NCBI GenBank assembly: GCA_964634885.1
Contig: CAZWLN010000035.1
Span: 1-46,303, forward strand
Reading direction: 5' to 3'
Length of the DNA: 46,303 bases
DNA from: DAINRZ01 sp964634885
GTDB lineage: Bacteria > Bacteroidota > Ignavibacteria > Kapaibacteriales > UBA2268
The translations under genes were made by a program, and so were the position numbers. The notes beneath the pieces are model-generated. The model was not told where the DNA came from and did not search any database. It was given only the letters and a program-made list of their open reading frames with translations. Shown here one piece after another: positions 18,930 through 27,060 of this stretch (its first letter is position 1; the number at the start of each line of letters is the position of its first letter).

Positions 18930-19016
18930 AGACAGTTTACTTATTGTAATCTGAATGTTGTCTTTTGATTTCAGAGATGGGGTTGTTTTTTCAACTAAAC
19001 ATTGTGAAGCAGAATT

Positions 19017-19922
19017 ATGAGTTATGCAGAAGAACTGGTTGAATTGCTTAATGACGGCTTTTGTATCGGAATTTCCCGCGAACTTGTCATCAAAGCAATG
19101 GAGGAAAGGGAGGAACTGGTTCCTGAATTAATCCGTATTCTCAGGGAACTGAATGAGTACATCGATGAAATTGACTGCAATACATACAACAGCCATATCT
19201 TTGCCTTGTTCATTCTGGCTCATTTCAAGGAATACAGCGCTAATGAAGAAATATACAAACTGCTGACGCAGGATCCCGTAAAGGTTGACTATCTTCTTGA
19301 CGACATAGTTACCAGTGAAATTCAAGGAGTGTTGGCAACGATGTTCAGGAATGACATTGACAGTATCAAAGGGCTGATTGAAGATACAAGTGTCCTGATC
19401 TGGGTTAGGATAATGGCAATTAGCGCTTTGACGATACTTTGGGACGACGGCGTGTTGACTGAAGAGCATCTGAAAGATTATTACAAGCAATTGCTGCTTA
19501 CCGGGAAGAACAACGACGACGTTCTTTTTATCACTGCCGTAGTCCGTGAGTCCGTGTTCCTTGTACCTGTGGAATTATCTCCAATCATTGAGTCTTATTA
19601 CGACGAAGGTTTGATTGATGAATTTATCATACCCCACGAAGATTACAAAGAGTCATTGCAAATGAAAAAGGGAGAGGCTTTGTCGAAGATTAAACGCGAG
19701 TACTGCTACTTCACAGATGCTGTCGAAAGACTAGAGTATTGGAATATGTTTGATATTGCCGAAGAACCCGACTCCGAAGAAGAAGACTATGATGATATCG
19801 AGTTCGATGATGATTATTACTTGGGAGTCAGGAAGCCTGTTAAGGTTGAACCCAAAATCGGCCGGAATGACCCCTGTCCCTGCGGCAGCGGGAAAAAATA
19901 TAAGAAATGCTGTGGTCAATGA
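19017..19922 (+). CDS. DUF1186 / SEC-C metal-binding protein
   Basis: The 301-aa cytoplasmic protein has an all-helical DUF1186-like body (residues about 1-210: EELVELLNDGF.., LFILAHFKEYSANEEI.., AISALTILWDDG..). A very acidic stretch follows (about 250-270, EEPDSEEEDYDDIEFDDDYY). It ends in a SEC-C zinc motif, RNDPCPCGSGKKYKKCCGQ, with four zinc-binding cysteines. SEC-C modules occur at the end of SecA and on many uncharacterised proteins and bind zinc and sometimes partner proteins or ribosomes. The specific function is unknown. It follows the Lon-like gene by 87 bases on the same strand; co-transcription is possible but not shown. Confidence 0.85.
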   Translation: MSYAEELVELLNDGFCIGISRELVIKAMEEREELVPELIRILRELNEYIDEIDCNTYNSHIFALFILAHFKEYSANEEIYKLLTQDPVKVDYLLDDIVTSEIQGVLATMFRNDIDSIKGLIEDTSVLIWVRIMAISALTILWDDGVLTEEHLKDYYKQLLLTGKNNDDVLFITAVVRESVFLVPVELSPIIESYYDEGLIDEFIIPHEDYKESLQMKKGEALSKIKREYCYFTDAVERLEYWNMFDIAEEPDSEEEDYDDIEFDDDYYLGVRKPVKVEPKIGRNDPCPCGSGKKYKKCCGQ

Positions 19923-20035
19923 AAAGAAAATCGTTGTATTCCACATTATCAATTGAAAAACAGTAATAATATAATTGAAGCATGTAGATGCTTCCGGTAT
20001 CGTATCGGAAGGAATTATTTTAGCAGGAATGAATT

Positions 20036-20788
20036 ATGTCGGTAATACTGGGTATTAAAGAATCGATCATCGAAAGGACCGGTGTCCACAATGAAGAGTG
20101 TTCGCTCTGCAGGGACCATTCCATACAATACCACATTTTTCGTAATTATTTTCATATTTTATCCATTCCTTTTTTTCCTGTCGGTCAAAAATACCTGAGG
20201 ATTTATTGCAGTAAATGCAGGTCATACATCGAAGCCACGAGTTCCAACACGGAAGGCCGGGGTTACCTTTCAATTCAGCAAACGCCTGTCTTTTACTATA
20301 GTGGATTGTTCCTGAGCTTGTTTTTTCTTGCATTCATATTTTTTAATATATACTATGTAAGCAAATATGAAAAGCATACGAATGTTATGAGTAAGAAGGT
20401 AATCCATCTGAACAATTCCGGTGGAACAGATGTGAATCCTGATGTTTACAGCACGCCGGAAATAGGCGATGTATATTTTTGCCAGGATAATAATACAGGC
20501 CAAGTCATCTATTACTTTATGAAAGTTGTCCGGTTTGAGGGAGACGATGTTTACCTGTACAAAGGCGCTGTAGAATATAGCAGCCCCGCTGATAAATTTG
20601 CTTCGAACGACTATTTTATCGAAGATGAGATTGTACTTTCGAAAAGCCAGGTAATTAATATGCAGTATAACGGCAGCATTTTGTCCGTTGAAAGAGACTA
20701 TCCCGAAAGCAATGGCTACGGCCGGATACACAAAGAAACGGACTATGAGAGGGAAATGAGATATTCCAAATACAGGACAACAAAGTAA
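20036..20788 (+). CDS. Zinc-ribbon membrane protein, function unknown
   Basis: The 250-aa product begins at ATG 20036 behind GCAGGAATGAATT. Residues 22-61 form a zinc ribbon with two knuckles, CSLC (Cys22, Cys25) and CSKC (Cys58, Cys61), separated by a hydrophobic His/Phe-rich loop. One transmembrane helix follows at about 87-108 (YYSGLFLSLFFLAFIFFNIYYV). The rest (about 110-250) is polar and predicted to be a beta-rich domain with no family I recognise. The ribbon should face the cytoplasm and the tail the periplasm if orientation follows the positive-inside rule. The gene is AT-richer than the Lon-like gene. No partner is evident. Confidence 0.75.
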   Translation: MSVILGIKESIIERTGVHNEECSLCRDHSIQYHIFRNYFHILSIPFFPVGQKYLRIYCSKCRSYIEATSSNTEGRGYLSIQQTPVFYYSGLFLSLFFLAFIFFNIYYVSKYEKHTNVMSKKVIHLNNSGGTDVNPDVYSTPEIGDVYFCQDNNTGQVIYYFMKVVRFEGDDVYLYKGAVEYSSPADKFASNDYFIEDEIVLSKSQVINMQYNGSILSVERDYPESNGYGRIHKETDYEREMRYSKYRTTK

Positions 20789-20952
20789 ACAGATCGATTC
20801 AAACCAGTAATTTCCAACAGAGGCTCCTCTTCTGAGGGAAGACTGAGAGTAGCCCCATCGGCAGTACTAAGAAAAACAAAACCTGTATTCCTGATATGGT
20901 TGCGTGAACCGGAATACAGGTTTCTTGCGATCTGAGCAAGGTGATTATTTTG
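20789..20952. other. Convergent intergenic region with hairpins
   Basis: The region between the zinc-ribbon gene and the porin gene contains the terminator described separately. It also holds a purine-rich segment at about 20820-20856 that can fold (GGCT..AGCC outside, TCTTC/GAAGA inside). I cannot assign the latter to a known RNA family. Confidence 0.4.
20870..20923 (-). terminator. Terminator for the amt/porin transcript
   Basis: AAACCTGTATTCC (20879-20891) and GGAATACAGGTTT (20911-20923) form a perfect 13-bp stem with a 19-base loop. Read on the minus strand, the stem is followed by TTGTTTTTC, a U-rich tract, so it fits an end for the minus-strand porin transcript. It may also slow convergent transcripts. 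Confidence 0.75.
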
Positions 20953-22059
20953 CTATTTAATTATTACTCCGAAATTCAGCACGATCTCCATCTTTTTACT
21001 GCTTGCCTTGCCGTCCCGATCGATAAACATCCTGTAATCATCATCGAGTTGGAACATGGTACCTTCGAGCCGTATATAAAAAATATCCGCAGGTTTATAT
21101 TCGCAGCCCAGTGTGACGGCATTGCCCGACAAAACCGGAGCATAGACCCCGTCCTCGTTGTTTACCATTGCGAACCTGGCTGTTGCGCCCAGTTCACTTG
21201 TCAATACGTAATGAACTGCTGCCGATAGACCGAGGTAGCTGCCGGCAACCGGTTCCCGTGTCGTATCCGCATTCGGTACATCCTTCGAAGCAATGTCGAG
21301 CTGGGCCCTGATTGACAGCGCCGTACTCAAATTATACTGGGCGACGAGATTATGAAGCATGTGTACACTGCCGTCTTCGGGCCTGCCGGGGTCTTCGTTG
21401 CCGATGACATTTGCATAGGAGACAGTCAGCTCGTCCAGTGGTTTACAGCTTGCAAACAGGCCGAATGTTTTGTTGTCGTTGTTGTCTTCAATCCTTCCGT
21501 TGGCGTTAAGGATGTGAACCTGCAGAGTCAGGTTGTCGGATTCATAGGAGGCCCTTACGCCGGCCTGGTAGAATGGTTCGTAATAGGTAACCAGAGAATG
21601 GGAGGAGAGCCAGTTGTCCTTCGGCAGCAGGGCTTCACCGCCAATGTGGGTAAGGAAATAGCCGGCGTCGATCCAGACCTTGTCAAAAACGTTGTAACCG
21701 GCAAAAGCCTGTTGGATCATCGGGTAGAGCGAGCCACCCGGCAATTCCCATGCAGTTCCGGCGAGGTCTCCGGCCTGGAGGGTAACTGTTCCCCTGACAT
21801 TGTTGAAACTCAGGTCGGCAGTAACCTGTGCTGTGTTAAGTCCGAACTGGTTCTTTTTGTAATTGATATATGTCAGTTGCCTTGTGTAGTTGAAAGGATT
21901 GCCGGCAGACGTTTGCAATTGGTCATCGTCGTTGGCAAAGTATGCGTCAACATATGCAGAGACGTTTACCAGAGGCTTTGTTTCCCCGGCATGAGCAGCC
22001 GGGCAACAGACAGCAAGAAAAGACAGGTATGAAAGCAAAAGCAGTTTTATTCTTGTCAT
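20953..22059 (-). CDS. Outer-membrane beta-barrel porin (BBP2/OmpL-like family)
   Basis: The 368-aa protein has a clear signal peptide (residues 1-24, ..FLAVCCPAAHA-GE). A barrel-type sequence follows, with many alternating amphipathic strands and a C-terminal strand MEIVLNFGVIIK. Motifs such as NVSAYVDAYFANDDDQ, NQFGLNTAQVTADL and DAGYFLTHIGGEALLP are typical of the putative beta-barrel porin-2 family found in Bacteroidota. The ATG has AGGA upstream. It follows the ammonium transporter gene by 189 bases on the same strand, which suggests a role as outer-membrane pore for small nitrogen compounds; that link is inferred from position only. A terminator lies just after it. Confidence 0.87.
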   Translation of the reverse strand: MTRIKLLLLSYLSFLAVCCPAAHAGETKPLVNVSAYVDAYFANDDDQLQTSAGNPFNYTRQLTYINYKKNQFGLNTAQVTADLSFNNVRGTVTLQAGDLAGTAWELPGGSLYPMIQQAFAGYNVFDKVWIDAGYFLTHIGGEALLPKDNWLSSHSLVTYYEPFYQAGVRASYESDNLTLQVHILNANGRIEDNNDNKTFGLFASCKPLDELTVSYANVIGNEDPGRPEDGSVHMLHNLVAQYNLSTALSIRAQLDIASKDVPNADTTREPVAGSYLGLSAAVHYVLTSELGATARFAMVNNEDGVYAPVLSGNAVTLGCEYKPADIFYIRLEGTMFQLDDDYRMFIDRDGKASSKKMEIVLNFGVIIK

Positions 22060-22087
22060 AATTGTATCCTGGTTAATGTAAAAATCA

Positions 22088-22231
22088 GTTGCCGGGCAGA
22101 TGACTTTGAAAACCTGTTTGCAATATCAGTAATAAAATCATGGTATTTTACAAAACAGGCAGGGTAGTGAAGCAATACTCTTTTCCAATTGAAGGGATGG
22201 ATCGGATTCATCGAAATTGCTACCCGGCAAC
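22088..22231 (-). other. Possible structured RNA between amt and porin
   Basis: On the minus-strand transcript, GTTGCCGGGTAG at the 5' side can pair with CTGCCCGGCAAC at the 3' side: 12 base pairs with one G-U, enclosing about 120 bases. Inside, CCTGTTT pairs with AAACAGG, and a smaller GATG/CATC hairpin is possible. The 3' strand of the outer helix lies about 30 bases before the porin start codon. It resembles a cis-acting leader or processing element, but no known family was recognised. Confidence 0.45.
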
Positions 22232-22248
22232 AAGTTAGTAATTGACAA

Positions 22249-23481
22249 TTAAAGCTGCTCGTAGGCTGTTTCACCGTGAAGCGATTCGTCCAGGCCGAGA
22301 GTTTCCTCTTCCTGGGTGATTCTTACGGGAGTAATTTTGTTAATCAGCCACAAAGCAAGCCATGTGAAGATAAATCCATAAGCCGCAGCGCCTAAGGCAG
22401 CAACAGTCTGTTTAATGAAGAAAGCGCCATTACCTTCGACGAGTCCGGAAGGCCAGCTGATGGAGGGATTGATCTGAACGGCGATGGTACCGAAAATGCC
22501 GAGACAGATGGTTCCAAGAACGCCTCCGACGCCGTGGACACCCCAGACATCGAGAGCATCGTCCCATTCCATCCTGTTTTTGATATATACTGCGATATAG
22601 CATACAATACCCGCAATTAAACCGATTATTACCGCACTTGTAATTGTTACGTAACCAGCGGCAGGTGTGATTGTGGCAAGGCCTGCAACTGCACCTGTCA
22701 AAAGCCCGACAAACTTGGGTTTCTTTTCGAATATCCATGCTATGATGAGCCAGGTGACACCGGCAACCGATGCAGCCACGTCGGTATTAAGGAAAGCATT
22801 AGCCGTAACCGAATCGACAGCAAATTCACTGCCTGCATTGAAACCATACCATCCAAACCAAAGAAGGCCTGTTCCCAGAGCTACGAGCGGTATGCTGTGA
22901 GGGCCTTTGTCCTGTACATTTCGTTTCCCGACATAGAAGACTGCTGCGAGCGCTGCGAATCCTGCCGTTGCATGAACCACAATGCCGCCTGCGAAATCGA
23001 ATACTCCCCACTGGGCAAGCATACCTCCACCCCAAACCATGTGTACAAAGGGGAAGTAGCAGAATAGCAGCCATACAGTCAGGAATATCATATAGGCTGA
23101 AAAACGGACCCTGTTCGTAAATGCTCCGGTGATGAGTGCCGGGGTGATGATGGCAAACATCATCTGGTATGCAATGAACACTATCAGTGGAATGGAATTG
23201 TTCATCGGGGCAGGGTCAGTGATGGATATTCCCCAGAGGAAAGCTTTGTCGAGGTTACCGATGAAACCGCCTTCACCTCCGCTGAAACACAAAGAGTAGC
23301 CGACAGCCCACCACAGTACCGTTGTCCATCCCATTGACACAAAACTCTGTATCATGATTGCCAGAACGTTCTTTCGGCCAACAAGGCCGCCATAGAAGAA
23401 AGCCAAACCGGGTGTCATCAACATCACAAGACTGGTTGCCAACAACATAAAACCGGTATTACCAGTATCGAAACCAGGCAT
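22249..23481 (-). CDS. amt: Ammonium transporter (Amt/Mep/Rh family)
   Basis: The 410-aa inner-membrane protein shows the Amt hallmarks. These are a DFAGG..VHATAG segment with Asp162 and the first pore histidine His170, and VWGVHGVGGVLGT with the second pore histidine His316. About eleven transmembrane helices are evident. Length and order match AmtB-type channels that import ammonium. The start ATG 23481 has AAGG seven bases upstream. No PII (glnB/glnK) gene, the usual partner, is next to it in this window. The two-component genes lie immediately upstream on the same strand (231-base gap), and a porin gene follows. Confidence 0.97.
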   Translation of the reverse strand: MPGFDTGNTGFMLLATSLVMLMTPGLAFFYGGLVGRKNVLAIMIQSFVSMGWTTVLWWAVGYSLCFSGGEGGFIGNLDKAFLWGISITDPAPMNNSIPLIVFIAYQMMFAIITPALITGAFTNRVRFSAYMIFLTVWLLFCYFPFVHMVWGGGMLAQWGVFDFAGGIVVHATAGFAALAAVFYVGKRNVQDKGPHSIPLVALGTGLLWFGWYGFNAGSEFAVDSVTANAFLNTDVAASVAGVTWLIIAWIFEKKPKFVGLLTGAVAGLATITPAAGYVTITSAVIIGLIAGIVCYIAVYIKNRMEWDDALDVWGVHGVGGVLGTICLGIFGTIAVQINPSISWPSGLVEGNGAFFIKQTVAALGAAAYGFIFTWLALWLINKITPVRITQEEETLGLDESLHGETAYEQL

Positions 23482-23712
23482 ATTATACCTTAAACAAATA
23501 GTAAAACAACATAATTTCCATTTGCAAATCTATATTTTGCATGGATTTGTTTCAATTGGGGTTTACAGTAACTTTTGCCTGTGTTTCTCTGAATTTTTCC
23601 TAAGTAAAACACGGAGATTGTTAGGCAATACTAAATATTCTTGAATTTTATCAAGCCAGGAGAGTTTAAACAGTTGCAGTAAGTATATTAAATATTAATA
23701 AGTTGATTATAG
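23482..23712 (-). promoter_or_regulatory. Upstream region of amt
   Basis: These 231 AT-rich bases separate the response regulator stop from the amt start, long enough for a dedicated amt promoter. I see no clear inverted-repeat operator. No gene is supported. Confidence 0.35.
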
Positions 23713-24372
23713 TTAAATATCAATTATTTTATTCTTGATTGCGAATTTTAAAAGGTCGATATTCGATTTGAGTTCGAGTTTGTTCATTATATGGTTCTTG
23801 TGTGACTCAACAGTCCTGACACTGATGAACAGTTTACCTGCAATGTCCCTGTTGCTTTCGCCCCGGGCAAACAGTTTCAGCAATTCTTCTTCCCGGCGGG
23901 TAAGTTTCTTTGAATAGTCTTCGGAATTCTCCGGATTATTTTTAATTTTCCGGATGTAGCTTTTAAGGATCATATTGGAAACTTCTTCGGAGTAATACTC
24001 ATTGCCGTCGTAAACCTGATGTACAGCCTCAAGCAACTCTTTTTTAGAGGTATTTTTCGGGATGTAACCTCGGGCGCCGGCTTTAATAGCATTGAAAATG
24101 AAGTCTTCCTTGATGTGCATCGATAGGATGATGACCCTGATGTCAGGATAGTCTTCGGCAATCCTCGATGTGATTTCAATTCCGGAGATGCCGGGTAAAG
24201 AAATATCGACTATTAAGATGTCGGGCTTCTTCACAGAAAGAATTTCCGTTAGTTCCGAATAATCCGAAGCTTCACCGACAATTTCTATGTTGTCTTCAGA
24301 TTGGAGGATGAGTTTGATTCCGTCCCTGACGATTACATGGTCTTCAACCAATGCTATTTTAATTTTATTCAT
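23713..24372 (-). CDS. NarL/FixJ-family response regulator
   Basis: The 219-aa protein starts at ATG 24372 (MNKIKIALVEDH). The frame extends upstream but only into the kinase gene. The receiver domain (1-120) has the acidic pair Glu10/Asp11, phospho-acceptor Asp56 (DILIVDISLPG), Ser86-type switch (VIILSMH) and Lys104 region (GYIPKN). The C-terminal LuxR-type HTH is KLTRREEELLKLFARGESN..DIAGKLFISVRTVESHKNHI. Its start codon lies within the last codons of the kinase gene (8-base overlap, TATGAATAA), so translation is probably coupled. It is the partner of that kinase. The target genes are unknown; amt directly downstream is a candidate. Confidence 0.96.
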   Translation of the reverse strand: MNKIKIALVEDHVIVRDGIKLILQSEDNIEIVGEASDYSELTEILSVKKPDILIVDISLPGISGIEITSRIAEDYPDIRVIILSMHIKEDFIFNAIKAGARGYIPKNTSKKELLEAVHQVYDGNEYYSEEVSNMILKSYIRKIKNNPENSEDYSKKLTRREEELLKLFARGESNRDIAGKLFISVRTVESHKNHIMNKLELKSNIDLLKFAIKNKIIDI

Positions 24373-26116
24373 ATGATTTGCCGGATAATGTAACAATTAT
24401 TTCCGTTCCTTCGTTTGGAACCGACCCTATGGAGAGTGTGCCGCCCAATATCCTTGTCCTTTCTTTAATATTGAAGAGTCCGTTGCCGCTTCCGCTGTTA
24501 CCGGTGTCGAATCCTCTGCCGTTATCTTTGATTGACAACAGTATTTTGTCCTTTTGGGAAACCAGGCTGACAAAAGCTTTTGTTGCACCTGAATGCTTGA
24601 CGATGTTTTGCAAAGCTTCCTGTGCAATCCTGAACAGGTAGGTTTCTGCCCTGCTGTTCAGTTTTGCATGATAGTCCTGTTTAAAGGATACTTCAATATT
24701 ACTATTTTCATTTAGTTCTTCACAAAGATTCCTCAGGGCGTTGACAATGCCGAATTCGAGAAGTACAGCAGGCGTCAGGCCGTTAGCAATATCCCTGATT
24801 TCGGCGATTGTCCTGTCAATGTCTTTCCGGACATTCCTTATTATATGTAAAGCCAGGTACTGTTGTTCGGGGTCAATATTCTCAAGCTTCAGCTTAATGG
24901 CGATGAAACTCTGGCCAAGGCCGTCATGGAGCTCTCTCGAAAGCCTTTTCCTTTCTTCGTCGGAAGCGTCGATGGAAGCGGACGACCTCCTTAGTCTCTC
25001 GTCCTCGAGCTCTTTTTCCTGCTTCTTCAATTTTTCCGTCATTTCATTGAAAGTAGCTGTCAGTAAACCGATTTCATCTTCGTTGGTAATAGCTACCGGT
25101 TCCGGATAATGGCCGCTGCTGATGACCATGGACGCTTCCGTCAGTTTTTTAACGGGAATTGTAATTATCCTGGAGAGCGAATAGGTGAAAAGGATGATGA
25201 CGGCGGAGATCCCGATCATATAGAAAATCAGGTTGTTGAGCATCGAATAAATGGGCGCATACGCTTCATCCACATCGATTTCGACAAGGATGGCCCAGTT
25301 CAATCCTGAATAGCAGTAGGGTGAGTACGAGCCGAGAATGTCGATGTTACGGTAATCTTTATATATGGATTCACCCGATTTTTTCATGAAAGCATTCTTA
25401 TGTCCTTCGGAGTTTACCTTTGTCCTCATTACAGAATTTTCGAAGAACCTCGATTTTGTCCTTAAGAGGCCGTCGCCTCCCGTAAGGTATGATTCCACGG
25501 ATTTGCCTACTCCGTCGGCGGGATTGTACTCCAGCATGATGGAATTGACAGTTGCAGGGTCGATTTCGATAACGATGAAGCACGGTAGTGAGCCTGAACC
25601 GGGAGAAAGCGACAATGAGCTATAGATCATATAGCCTGCTTTGCTGTTTGAGTCGGCCTTTTCATATATCCCGGTCCCGTTCCTGATGAAGAATCCACGG
25701 GTTTTGAAAGAACTCAGGGTGAGTGTTTCAATGCCTTTGCCGTCAATTTGTAGTACGGTACTGTCTTCGGTTAAACCGTTCAATTTAATATATAAACGGC
25801 TGCAGTAGCTGTTCTGACCGATAAAGGAGTGCAGGTAAGCAGAAAGAACGGTGTCAGTGGCAGTCTGGTTGACCATGAGCATTTTAAGAGTAGCGGCAAG
25901 GTTTTCGATGCTCAGGATAGTCCCGGAGAAAAACCTGTCGAGCTGCCTCGTTTTAACTACTTTTACGGACGTAAGCTGGTCGAAAGTCCGTTGAACAAGT
26001 GCGTCTTTTGTCTGGAGGTAGGACAATATGCCCAGGATACCTACCGAGACAAGGCTGACCGACACGAAATACATCACCATTTTATTTTTTATCGATGTAA
26101 CTTTCATCCTTTTCAT
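24365..26116 (-). CDS. Membrane sensor histidine kinase (HisKA_3 / NarX-like)
   Basis: The 583-aa kinase has transmembrane helices at about 13-33 and 295-315 that bracket a 260-residue extracytoplasmic domain of Cache-like look (SYLQTKDALVQRTFDQLTSVK.., YKDYRNIDILGSYSPY..). A HAMP domain follows (about 315-370, ending in a short coiled coil), then a HisKA_3 dimerisation domain with His397 in RELHDGLGQ. The HATPase domain shows an N-box QEALQNIVKHS (499-509), DNGRGFD (531-537) and GNGLFNI (544-550). It phosphorylates the NarL-type regulator encoded directly after it. The ligand is not predictable from sequence. The start ATG 26116 has no strong ribosome site; ATG 26107 is an alternative. Confidence 0.94.
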   Translation of the reverse strand: MKRMKVTSIKNKMVMYFVSVSLVSVGILGILSYLQTKDALVQRTFDQLTSVKVVKTRQLDRFFSGTILSIENLAATLKMLMVNQTATDTVLSAYLHSFIGQNSYCSRLYIKLNGLTEDSTVLQIDGKGIETLTLSSFKTRGFFIRNGTGIYEKADSNSKAGYMIYSSLSLSPGSGSLPCFIVIEIDPATVNSIMLEYNPADGVGKSVESYLTGGDGLLRTKSRFFENSVMRTKVNSEGHKNAFMKKSGESIYKDYRNIDILGSYSPYCYSGLNWAILVEIDVDEAYAPIYSMLNNLIFYMIGISAVIILFTYSLSRIITIPVKKLTEASMVISSGHYPEPVAITNEDEIGLLTATFNEMTEKLKKQEKELEDERLRRSSASIDASDEERKRLSRELHDGLGQSFIAIKLKLENIDPEQQYLALHIIRNVRKDIDRTIAEIRDIANGLTPAVLLEFGIVNALRNLCEELNENSNIEVSFKQDYHAKLNSRAETYLFRIAQEALQNIVKHSGATKAFVSLVSQKDKILLSIKDNGRGFDTGNSGSGNGLFNIKERTRILGGTLSIGSVPNEGTEIIVTLSGKSYE

Positions 26117-26300
26117 TTATTCCATTTTATACCTATTCTCATCTTGTAAATTAATTACTTCGTTGAAAATTTTAAGGATTTTAATTAACATTTTCGCAAT
26201 CAATTGCAGTTAATTGAAAAATCTTAACTTTTTACGGTTTTTTTGTAAATACAAAGGAGCTGGTATCATACTTACTAAAAATTTCTTTATTTTTATATTT

Positions 26301-26843
26301 ATGAAAAGGTGTGTGTCGATAATATTGATGTCTGTGATTGTACTTAACACGGCTTTGCCGGTTTTGGGATTCACCATGGCGCAGAAGAGAATCCAAAAGG
26401 AAATGAAACGCTTCATCCTCGGCAACGTACCTTCAGACAAGCTCGAACTGATAGAGGTTTCAATCAAAGACCTGGACAGCGGTTGTTCCGGTTTGGTGTT
26501 CATTCATGAAAGGGAATTCCGTCTTAACGGCAAAATGTACGACATTGTCAGGAAAGAATCCTGTGCAGACTCTGTTCGGTTCTATGTGGTAAATGATACT
26601 CTTGAAGAAAAGCTGATCGAAAGCTTTACGTCATATATTAAAGACAGTTTCGGCGACGAATTGGGCAGGTTAAAAGCCAGAATAATAAAACAGGTAAAAC
26701 TGTTCACTTTCGATTATTGTCCCGACATCGAAAAAAAGTGTGTTGATATTAATTGCGGTTATGAAATCTTTAATATATCATCCATAAGTCCCGATTACAT
26801 ATACCTCGACATACCGACGCCACCTCCGAAGGCTTGCCGCTGA
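26301..26843 (+). CDS. Small exported Cys-containing protein, upstream of TonB receptor
   Basis: ATG 26301 (180 aa, MKRCVSIILMSVIVLNTALP) gives a clean signal sequence; a TTG start 87 bases upstream would put a polar and aromatic extension before it and is less likely. The mature part has a recognisable core (HEREFRLNGKMYDIVRK, about 69-85), six further cysteines (62, 88, 140, 147, 152, 179) and a tail PTPPPKACR. I do not know a named family. Small exported proteins of this sort often sit directly before TonB-dependent receptors in Bacteroidota and are suspected to help in metal or heme sensing or uptake. The receptor gene starts 217 bases downstream. Function is inferred only from position. 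Confidence 0.65.
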   Translation: MKRCVSIILMSVIVLNTALPVLGFTMAQKRIQKEMKRFILGNVPSDKLELIEVSIKDLDSGCSGLVFIHEREFRLNGKMYDIVRKESCADSVRFYVVNDTLEEKLIESFTSYIKDSFGDELGRLKARIIKQVKLFTFDYCPDIEKKCVDINCGYEIFNISSISPDYIYLDIPTPPPKACR

Positions 26844-27060
26844 TTGTGCGGTAACGGTCGGCTGTGTCAGGCTGACAAAAAGCTATGTGTTCAAGCCGGC
26901 TTTTTTAAAAGCCGGAAAATTACAGATTATGTATGTCATTACTATATTGGATTCATCGAGTATTAGAATCCAATGCACTGCATGGCCGGTTTCGAATTGC
27001 AGAGTCCAGGGCAGTGGGCATAAAACAAATGAATTGTATTAAAATTTCGAGGAAAAAATA
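26844..27060 (+). promoter_or_regulatory. Leader region of the TonB receptor with two hairpins
   Basis: Two perfect inverted repeats lie here. CCGGCTTTT/AAAAGCCGG (26896-26915) could end transcription of the preceding gene, although a U-tract is lacking. ATTGGATTC/GAATCCAAT (26946-26974) has an 11-base loop. A ribosome site CGAGGAAAAAATA precedes the receptor ATG. It does not match a cobalamin riboswitch that I can recognise. Confidence 0.45.

Noticed and set aside
20820..20880. Fragment with GAGAGTAG and, on the other strand, ACTGCCGATGG, recalling 5S rRNA
   Set aside because: The two pieces lie on opposite strands and do not form the 5S fold; no flanking rRNA genes exist.
26844..27060. Cobalamin riboswitch before the TonB receptor
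   Set aside because: The leader has hairpins, but I could not find the conserved B12-box order or core; the similarity is limited to short words such as CACTG.
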